From: Oscillospiraceae bacterium
GTDB taxonomy: Bacteria > Bacillota_A > Clostridia > Oscillospirales > Ruminococcaceae
Reading direction: 5' to 3'
NCBI GenBank assembly: GCA_900766795.1
Contig: CAAFWX010000154.1
Coordinates: 1 to 10,262 of the forward strand
Length of the DNA stretch: 10,262 nucleotides
Part shown: positions 5,445-10,262 of the stretch, in pieces
Position numbering within the stretch: the first letter of the stretch is position 1
How the letters are laid out: each line of letters starts with the position of its first letter
Program-made: the position numbers and the translations under genes
The notes under the pieces: model-generated
Seen by the model: the letters and a program-made list of their open reading frames with translations, nothing else
The model's database searches: none
Told to the model about the DNA's origin: nothing

Positions 5445-5984
5445 ATGAAACGTAAGCACAGCAAGATAGACGCGCTGCCGTCCGACATTAAGGAAGCGGT
5501 GGAGCAGATGATCCTCGGCGATTACACCTACCGTGATGTATGCAATTTTGTGCGCGATACCGCGAATATAACGCTTTCCGAGGCGGCGGTGTGCCGATAC
5601 GCGCAGGGACTGAACGCCAGCATACAGGATATTCGGCTCGCCAGCGAGAATATGCGGGCGCTTACCGAGGAAATGCAGAAGTTCCCGCAGCTTGACACCA
5701 CCGAGGGCATTGCCCGGCTGATCGCTCACAAGGTGCTGCAAGCTGTCCGGGAAATGGACGATACCACGCTGAAAGAGTCCGATCCGCTGAAGCTGATCGA
5801 CAAGGCAACGGCGCTGATCCGCGCGGTCAGCCTGAAAAATTCCACCGATATTAAGACGGCGAACCTCAAGAACGTGGCATTTGAGAGCTTCAAGGAAGAA
5901 ATTTTTGACGCTATGTCAAAGGAGAACCCGGAGCTTTACAGGCAGCTGGTTCAGTTCATCAACAGCAAGGCGCAGGAGGTCTGA
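5445..5984 (+). CDS. Mu gp27-like protein, putative small terminase subunit (DUF3486)
   Basis: The 179-residue protein starts at ATG 5445 behind AAGGCGGTG. Its opening KRKHSKIDALPSDIKEAVEQMILGDYTYRDVCNFV, then ITLSEAAVCRYAQGL, is the DUF3486 pattern: a DNA-binding helix-turn-helix module at about residues 1-60. A helical region follows (about 65-175), probably for oligomerisation. In Mu, gp27 is the likely small terminase that marks DNA for packaging. Here a second gene at 6735, directly before the large terminase, also looks like a small terminase subunit, so gp27 may have a different or paired role. It ends one base before the NusG/LoaP-like start, with AGGAGGT inside its 3' end. Confidence 0.78.
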   Translation: MKRKHSKIDALPSDIKEAVEQMILGDYTYRDVCNFVRDTANITLSEAAVCRYAQGLNASIQDIRLASENMRALTEEMQKFPQLDTTEGIARLIAHKVLQAVREMDDTTLKESDPLKLIDKATALIRAVSLKNSTDIKTANLKNVAFESFKEEIFDAMSKENPELYRQLVQFINSKAQEV

Positions 5985-6476
5985 ATGTACGTTATATATT
6001 GTCAGTCCGGCAAGGAGATGGCGGTAGTCCGGCAGCTTGCCGACAAGGGTATCACCGCTTATGCGCCCCGCCGGATCGTAAAGGAACGCAGACGGCGGGT
6101 CTGGGTGCAGCGTGAAAAGCTGCTGTTCAGCGGGTATGTGTTCCTCGACCTTACGGAGCTTACCCCGGGGGTCTGGCAGACGGTCAGGTTCTGCTACGGA
6201 ACGCTGCATATTCTGAGCCGCTCGCAGCTCAGCCCCACCGAGGAGGAGTATATACGCTTCCTCTGCAACGGCGGTCACGGGCTGGGGATAAGCCGGGGAT
6301 ATGTATCCGGGGGTGTGCTGCACATCACGGACGGTTTCCTCAAGCGGCTGGAACACCGCATAATAAGCTACAACAAGCGCGGCAAACGCGCTACGGCGGA
6401 CATCACAATATACGGCAGGCATTATGAGATAACCCTCGGCTGCGAGTTTGACGTGCGCCCTTCGGGCGTGATGTGA
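5985..6476 (+). CDS. loaP: NusG paralogue, LoaP-like transcription elongation factor
   Basis: The 163-residue protein has an NGN domain at residues 1-92: WYVI-like MYVIYCQSGKE, then ITAYAPRRIV, and LLFSGYVFLDL, equal to the conserved F-P-G-Y-x-F. A KOW-type domain lies at about 112-157: DGFLKRLEHRIISYNKRGKRATADITIYGRHYEITLGCEF, with the L-x-x-x-E-x-x-I-x-x-x-N-K-x-x-x-x-A pattern of LoaP proteins. NusG paralogues bind the clamp of RNA polymerase; LoaP suppresses termination over long operons and recognises a hairpin in the operon leader. ATG 5985 is set by AGGAGGT. It precedes a 258-base structured non-coding leader and then the terminase and head genes, so it probably promotes read-through of the late operon. 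The symbol marks family likeness; orthology is not proven. Confidence 0.83.
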   Translation: MYVIYCQSGKEMAVVRQLADKGITAYAPRRIVKERRRRVWVQREKLLFSGYVFLDLTELTPGVWQTVRFCYGTLHILSRSQLSPTEEEYIRFLCNGGHGLGISRGYVSGGVLHITDGFLKRLEHRIISYNKRGKRATADITIYGRHYEITLGCEFDVRPSGVM

Positions 6477-6480
6477 AACC

Positions 6481-6504
6481 CCGCCGCTGATACGGCAGCG
6501 GCGG
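6481..6504 (+). promoter_or_regulatory. 9-bp GC-rich hairpin just after the LoaP-like gene
   Basis: CCGCCGCTG (6481-6489) pairs perfectly with CAGCGGCGG (6496-6504), loop ATACGG, starting 5 bases after the stop. No T-run follows, so it is not a normal terminator. The loop contains TACG, a UNCG-type tetraloop sequence. Its place suggests a recognition hairpin for the elongation factor encoded immediately upstream, or an mRNA stability element. The link is inference. Confidence 0.6.
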
Positions 6505-6557
6505 TCACCAACGATGTTCCGCCGGCTTCTCCGTTGATAAGCTCCGGAGCGGCGAAA

Positions 6558-6641
6558 AATACCCCCTGACATCTGCGGACTTTTCGTCCGAACGGATAGG
6601 GCGAAGCACGCCCTCTAAAATCGCGCAGAAGCAGGGGTATT
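6558..6641 (+). other. Putative structured RNA: three-way junction in the late-operon leader
   Basis: An outer stem AATACCCC (6558-6565) pairs perfectly with GGGGTATT (6634-6641). After an internal loop (6566-6571 and 6630-6633), TCTGCG (6572-6577) pairs with CGCAGA (6624-6629). Inside are two hairpins: GGAC/GTCC (6577-6580 with 6586-6589, sharing base 6577) and AGGGCG/CGCCCT (6598-6603 with 6609-6614, loop AAGCA). Unpaired runs GAACGGAT and CTAAAATCG lie at the junction. I could not match it to a riboswitch or ribozyme I know. A T-rich stretch follows the outer stem, so a role in termination or antitermination is possible. Confidence 0.55.
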
Positions 6642-6681
6642 ATTTTCCGGGGTAGTTTCCCCACCAACCGGTAAATCGTTC

Positions 6682-6711
6682 ATTTAAACGCAAATAAAAC
6701 GAATTTAAACG
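6682..6711 (+). repeat. Direct repeats of ATTTAAACG, 21 bp apart
   Basis: ATTTAAACG occurs at 6682-6690 and 6703-6711 in an AT-rich stretch just upstream of the small terminase ribosome site. The 21-base period is two helical turns, as for protein binding on one DNA face. The same TTTAAAC core recurs near the start of the portal gene. Confidence 0.5.
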
Positions 6712-6734
6712 GTAACAGAGAAAGGAGTGACCGT

Positions 6735-7193
6735 GTGAGCAAGAAAAAGAAAAGCATAGCAGCCCTCGGAGCGGCTATCGCTGAGCATGAGAAGATAAAT
6801 TCCACCGCCCCGGCTTCTGCGATTCAGCAGCTTGTCGAGGCGTTTCTTTCTACCAACAACGAGGCGAAACGGGCAAAGCGGATTGCCGAAATAAAGTCCC
6901 GCTTCGAGGGAGTGAACGAGCTGCTTTCCCAGAACAGCGAGCTGCTCACCGCCGAGGTGGAACAGGCGCTGATCAGAGCGGCGACAGGCTACACCGTCAC
7001 CGAACAGTCCACCAAGATAGTCAACGGCGTGAAAACCGTGGAAACACGTGAGCGGCACATTGCTCCGTCACAGGCGGCTATTGAGTTCTACCTTATCAAT
7101 AAGAAGGGCGAGGAGTACAGCAAGACCGGCGGCGCTTCCGGCGACAACGAGGGCGCTCTTGCCGAGATACTGGAGGCGGTGAAAAATGCGTGA
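6735..7193 (+). CDS. Terminase small subunit
   Basis: The 152-residue protein starts at GTG 6735, seven bases after AAAGGAG. The middle and C-terminal parts carry the pattern of Firmicutes phage small terminases: EVEQALIRAATGYTVTEQSTK (about residues 75-95), VNGVKTVETRERHIAPSQAAIEFYLINKKGEEY (about 97-131), in which the R-x-x-x-P-x-x-x-A-x-x-F-x-L-x-x-K segment is typical. It would form a ring that recognises the packaging site and stimulates the large subunit. The usual N-terminal helix-turn-helix is not obvious; residues 1-60 are Ala- and Lys-rich helix. Its 3' end overlaps the large subunit gene by 8 bases. Confidence 0.82.
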   Translation: MSKKKKSIAALGAAIAEHEKINSTAPASAIQQLVEAFLSTNNEAKRAKRIAEIKSRFEGVNELLSQNSELLTAEVEQALIRAATGYTVTEQSTKIVNGVKTVETRERHIAPSQAAIEFYLINKKGEEYSKTGGASGDNEGALAEILEAVKNA

Positions 7194-8442
7194 ACTAGGC
7201 TTCACCGCAAAGCAGAACGAGCTTATGCGGCTGTTCAAGCAGGACAGGCTGAAACGCCTTAATATCCTGCAAGGCTCTGTACGTTCAGGCAAGACGTGGA
7301 TCTCGTTGATTTTGTGGGCGCTTTGGGTGGCAAGCCGCCCGAAGGATTACCTTTATATGATGTGCGCAAAGTCGCTCCAGACCCTCAAACGGAACTGCCT
7401 GTTCCCTTTGCAGGAGCTTATCGGCGAGAAGCATTTCACATTTTCGCTCTCCACTAAGGAGGGCGTTTTGTTTGGGCGAAAAATCATGCTGGAGGGCGCA
7501 AATGACGCGCGTTCCGAGGGCAAGATACGCGGTATCACGCTTGGCGGCGCGTACTGCGATGAGCTGACGTTGTTCCCGAAGGACTTCTTCACCATGCTGC
7601 TGTCGCGTCTTTCAGCGCCGGGGGCGAAGCTGTTCGCCACCACAAACCCGGACGTTCCTACACATTGGCTGAAAAAGGAGTACCTCGACAACAAGAAACT
7701 CGTGGACGATCTGCTGTCGATATTCTTCAGCATTGACGACAACACCACGCTTCCGGAGGAATATGTCGATAGCCTGAAAAAGGAATACACCGGGGTGTTT
7801 TACGACCGGTTCATTCTTGGGAAATGGGTGGTTGCAGCGGGCGCAATTTACAGGATTTTTTCGGACGATCCTAGTTCCTACAACATAACCGCAGCGGAGC
7901 TTCCTCACCTCGACATGATAAATGTCGGTCTGGACTTCGGCGGCAACAAGTCAGCCCATGCGCTGGTGGCGTGCGGAATAACGCAGGACTATCGGCGGTT
8001 GTACGCGCTAAAGTCCGAGCATATCCCGGCGGCGGGAATGACCCCGCAGGAGCTGGATAAGCGGGTGTCTGATTTCTGTACCGACATTATACAGCGGTAC
8101 GGCATAGTCCCGACATTGTACGGCGACAGCGCCGAACAGACCCTTATTGCCGGACTTCGGCTGGCGCTGAAGCCGCTGGGAATTATCGTTAAAAACGCGC
8201 TGAAGCAAGAAATAAACGACCGTATCCAAGCAACCACAAGGCTTATGGCAGGTGGGCGGTTCAAGCTGATTTCCGAGGAATGCGGCAGCTTGATTGAAGC
8301 GTTTCAGGGTGCAGTCTATGACGATAAGGTGATCGGCGCGGAGGTTCGCCTTGATGACGGTACCTCTGATATTGATACGCTGGACGCTTTTGAATACAGC
8401 TTTGAACGGTACATTCCGAGGCTTATAAGGAGTGAACAATGA
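7186..8442 (+). CDS. Terminase large subunit
   Basis: The 418-residue packaging motor begins at ATG 7186 after GGAGGCGGTG. The ATPase domain has Walker A GSVRSGKT (30-37), Walker B ITLGGAYCDE with D125-E126, and coupling motif TTN at 152-154. The C-terminal RNase H-like nuclease has NVGLDFGGNK with D249, TLYGDS with D313, and TLDAFEYS with D400, the expected three acidic residues. It cuts concatemeric DNA and pumps it through the portal. Length is normal for the family, and all motifs are intact, so it should be active. It overlaps the small subunit by 8 bases and the portal start as ATGA, which suggests tightly coupled translation of the packaging genes. Confidence 0.95.
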   Translation: MRELGFTAKQNELMRLFKQDRLKRLNILQGSVRSGKTWISLILWALWVASRPKDYLYMMCAKSLQTLKRNCLFPLQELIGEKHFTFSLSTKEGVLFGRKIMLEGANDARSEGKIRGITLGGAYCDELTLFPKDFFTMLLSRLSAPGAKLFATTNPDVPTHWLKKEYLDNKKLVDDLLSIFFSIDDNTTLPEEYVDSLKKEYTGVFYDRFILGKWVVAAGAIYRIFSDDPSSYNITAAELPHLDMINVGLDFGGNKSAHALVACGITQDYRRLYALKSEHIPAAGMTPQELDKRVSDFCTDIIQRYGIVPTLYGDSAEQTLIAGLRLALKPLGIIVKNALKQEINDRIQATTRLMAGGRFKLISEECGSLIEAFQGAVYDDKVIGAEVRLDDGTSDIDTLDAFEYSFERYIPRLIRSEQ

Positions 8443-9800
8443 AGGTTTTAAACAAATTAAAAAGCCTTTTAAACGGCTTTAAACAAGGCGGTGAAACAAT
8501 GGAAGAAGCAGATTTAAGCAAGGTGCAGTCGGCGGTAAGCACCAAAATGAAAACGGCTGCCGACGTCTGGTGGGACGTGTTCAAGGGTGATCTTCCGATG
8601 GAAAAAACGCACGAGAATTTCGTCCCGCTGATGACAGCCTACACCTCAACCGAATATCTGGCGCGGCTTGTGACCGCCGAAATCAAGTTTGAGGTCGCCG
8701 ATGAGAATATGAACAGCTTCGTTCAGAAGAACCTTGTCCCGAACCTCGACCGCATAACGCAGCTCACTCTGGTGGGCGGGTACACGGTCATAAAGCCGTA
8801 CATAAAAAGCTCCGGCGAGATATTCTTCGATTTCGGCACCAGCCGGGACTTCCTGCCGATAACGCTGGACGAGAACGGATACATCACCGAGGGCATTTTC
8901 TTTGAGCGCATCAAGTACAAGGGCAAGGTCTACGAACGGCGGGAACATCACATTTTCGCGGACGGAGTTCACACCGTGCGTAATTCCGCCTACCTTTACG
9001 GTACCCGCCACCGTGTGGAGCTGACGGAGATTCCCCGGTGGGCTGTTCTGCTTCCGGAGGGAAAGATACCGTCCGACATTCCCATGATAGCGACATTCCG
9101 CACGCCTTATGCAAACAACATAGACCTCGACAGCAAGCTGCCGATCTCCATTTATGCGAACTCTATCGGCATTCTGCATGAGATAGATTCGGCGCATTCC
9201 GAGTACCTTGCCGAGTTCCGCAAAATGTCCGCAAAGGTATTCGGGGACGGCGGTATCTTCGACAGAAACGGAAAGATCACCGATGATTATTTTGTGAATG
9301 TGGACGGTGACGGAAAGCGCACCATGGAGCAGCAGATAATGACCTTCGCTCCGGCTATACGTGAAGAAGCACACCGGGCGCAAATAAACACCGAGCTTCG
9401 GCTTTATGAGGTGAAAATCGGCGTTTCAAGCGGGACGTTCAGCTTTGATTCAAGCAAGGGACTGGTTACGGCAACACAGGTGCTGTCCGAGGATAAGACT
9501 ACCTACAACACCGTCTGCCAGATACAGCGGCAGCTCCGTCCGGCGCTGGAGGCTCTGAACAAAATAATCGTCACGCTGGCGAGGTTCTATGGCATTGAAT
9601 GCGAGGACGGCGAGTGTGCGATAGAGTTCGGAGATTCTGTTTTCGAGGACACCGGGACGGAGTTCAACCGCCGTTTTCAGATGGTTCAGGCGGGAATGCT
9701 CAAGGCGGAAGAGGTCATTGCGTGGTATTTCGGCGTTCCACCGGACAAGGCGCGGGAGATGCTGCCGCCAATGACGGAGGCTTTCGGAGGTGAGCAGTAA
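8439..9800 (+). CDS. Portal protein (SPP1 Gp6-like)
   Basis: The 453-residue protein has the features of SPP1 Gp6-like portals of Firmicutes phages: an N-terminal W-W-D segment (AADVWWDVFKGDLP), a beta-rich clip/wing region (GGYTVIKPYIKSSGEIFFDFGTSRDFLPI), a stretch ending in NSIGILHEIDSAHSEYLAEFR, and SFDSSKGLVTATQVLSEDKTTYNTVCQIQRQL before the C-terminal stem helices. It forms the dodecameric ring through which DNA enters the head. ATG 8439 follows AAGGAGTG and overlaps the TerL stop. A second in-frame ATG at 8499 has its own site AAGGCGGTG (8485-8493). A small hairpin and unusual TTA-rich codons lie between the two starts. Confidence 0.92.
   Translation: MKVLNKLKSLLNGFKQGGETMEEADLSKVQSAVSTKMKTAADVWWDVFKGDLPMEKTHENFVPLMTAYTSTEYLARLVTAEIKFEVADENMNSFVQKNLVPNLDRITQLTLVGGYTVIKPYIKSSGEIFFDFGTSRDFLPITLDENGYITEGIFFERIKYKGKVYERREHHIFADGVHTVRNSAYLYGTRHRVELTEIPRWAVLLPEGKIPSDIPMIATFRTPYANNIDLDSKLPISIYANSIGILHEIDSAHSEYLAEFRKMSAKVFGDGGIFDRNGKITDDYFVNVDGDGKRTMEQQIMTFAPAIREEAHRAQINTELRLYEVKIGVSSGTFSFDSSKGLVTATQVLSEDKTTYNTVCQIQRQLRPALEALNKIIVTLARFYGIECEDGECAIEFGDSVFEDTGTEFNRRFQMVQAGMLKAEEVIAWYFGVPPDKAREMLPPMTEAFGGEQ
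8461..8480 (+). promoter_or_regulatory. Hairpin between the two possible portal starts
   Basis: AAAGCC (8461-8466) pairs with GGCTTT (8475-8480), loop TTTTAAAC. It lies between ATG 8439 and the second ribosome site at 8485-8493, and could tune which start is used. The stem is short, and it may instead be a by-product of repeated TTTAAAC motifs. Confidence 0.35.
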
Positions 9801-10262
9801 TGCTTACCCCGCAACAGCTTCAAAATCTGCCAAAGGAGCTGACAGACCTATATTCTGAGTTGTCCGACTTTATACTGCGGGACATAGCCCGCCGCATAGC
9901 TAAGGGCGCAAAAATAACCGACACGGCGGAGTATCAGCTGTACCGGGCGAGGTCTTTGGGGCTGTCCGAAAAGGAGATCGCCGCCAAGATTGCCGAGATA
10001 AACGGCACTTCCGCTGATGTAATCGACAAGCTTATTCGGGACGCGGCGGCAAAATCCGACGAGTTCGACCGCCGAATGCTGGGCGCTGATGACGGTGCGG
10101 CTGTTCCTCTCAAAGACAATGAGCAGCTTCAAAAGCTCATGGCGGCGCAGATAAAGGAAACTGCCGGGGCTTGCGAGAACCTCACCGGAACGCTGGGCTT
10201 CGCCGACCATGACTTCTTCGGGCGGGTGTATTACCTGTCCATGACGGATATGTACCGCAGGG
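9800..10262 (+). CDS. Phage minor capsid protein (min_cap2-like), 3'-partial
   Basis: The reading frame opens at ATG 9800, overlapping the portal stop as TAATG, and stays open to the window end: 154 residues are visible. The N-terminus LTPQQLQNLPKELTDLYSELSDFILRDIARRIAKGAKITDTAEYQLYRARSLGLSEKEIAAKIAEI is the signature of the minor capsid protein 2 family of Firmicutes phages (I-L-x-D-I-A-R-R-I near residues 27-35, then T-A-E-x-Q). These proteins follow the portal gene and are associated with the inner side of the head or portal vertex; some carry a C-terminal toxin or ADP-ribosyltransferase domain, which cannot be judged here. The ribosome site GGAGGTGAG lies near 9786-9794. Confidence 0.88.
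   Translation, partial: MLTPQQLQNLPKELTDLYSELSDFILRDIARRIAKGAKITDTAEYQLYRARSLGLSEKEIAAKIAEINGTSADVIDKLIRDAAAKSDEFDRRMLGADDGAAVPLKDNEQLQKLMAAQIKETAGACENLTGTLGFADHDFFGRVYYLSMTDMYRR

Noticed and set aside
6514..6537. Possible 7-codon leader peptide (ATG 6514) in the late leader
   Set aside because: No ribosome binding site precedes it and there is no run of a regulatory codon.
6558..6641. Third twister or a hammerhead ribozyme in the late leader
   Set aside because: It lacks UAA at a P1 junction with the AAGC-ending P4 loop, and no CUGANGA...GAAA hammerhead core is present.
5916..6667. Minus-strand frames of 218 and 81 codons over the LoaP-like gene and leader
   Set aside because: They are Arg/Ala-rich shadows of the GC-rich + strand gene and stem-rich leader, with no domain signature.
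8646..9383. Long minus-strand frame of 245 codons inside the portal gene
   Set aside because: It is fully antisense to a well-supported portal gene and shows no family signature.

Overview
This window is part of a phage or prophage genome, probably from a gut-type Firmicute of class Clostridia. The evidence is moderate GC content, strong AAGGAGG-like ribosome binding sites, tightly packed genes that are almost all on the + strand and often overlap by 1-40 bases, and Firmicutes-type portal, minor capsid and helicase-loader genes. The order is chimeric. A middle block resembles transposable Mu-like phages (GemA/gp16, a Mor-like activator, a gp25-like coiled coil, a small wHTH-like protein, and a gp27-like DUF3486 protein). 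It is flanked by a replication block (replisome-organizer-like protein plus DnaC-type loader) and by a clostridial siphovirus-type head block (TerS, TerL, Gp6-type portal, minor capsid protein). No MuA transposase or integrase is in view.

Layout. 1-260: a small membrane protein whose frame is open towards the left edge. 261-430: an intergenic RNA cassette ending in a self-cleaving ribozyme of the twister class. 431-1403: an HD-domain hydrolase and an unknown protein. 1404-1532: a second copy of the RNA cassette, with a second twister. 1533-3944: replication proteins, a Cys-rich protein, an AbrB/zinc-ribbon regulator and an unknown coiled-coil protein. 3941-4667: GemA-like and Mor-like genes, closed by an intrinsic terminator at 4674-4702. 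4728-4756: a near-consensus sigma70-type promoter that opens the next operon. 4806-5984: gp25-, VpaChn25- and gp27-like genes. 5985-6476: a NusG paralogue of the LoaP type. 6477-6734: a gene-free, highly structured leader. 6735 to the end: the packaging and head genes.

How it may work together. The two ribozymes flank the HD gene and its partner. If both cleave, the early polycistronic RNA is cut into separate messages. Each upstream fragment would carry a conserved G5/C5 hairpin near its new 3' end. The early/middle block ends with a Mor-type activator, a terminator and a new promoter. The late operon then encodes its own NusG/LoaP-like elongation factor directly before a structured leader. 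That suggests processive antitermination through the head genes. The twister calls rest on pairing, pseudoknots, conserved core bases and a compensatory P1 change between the copies. The link between LoaP and the leader is inference from position.
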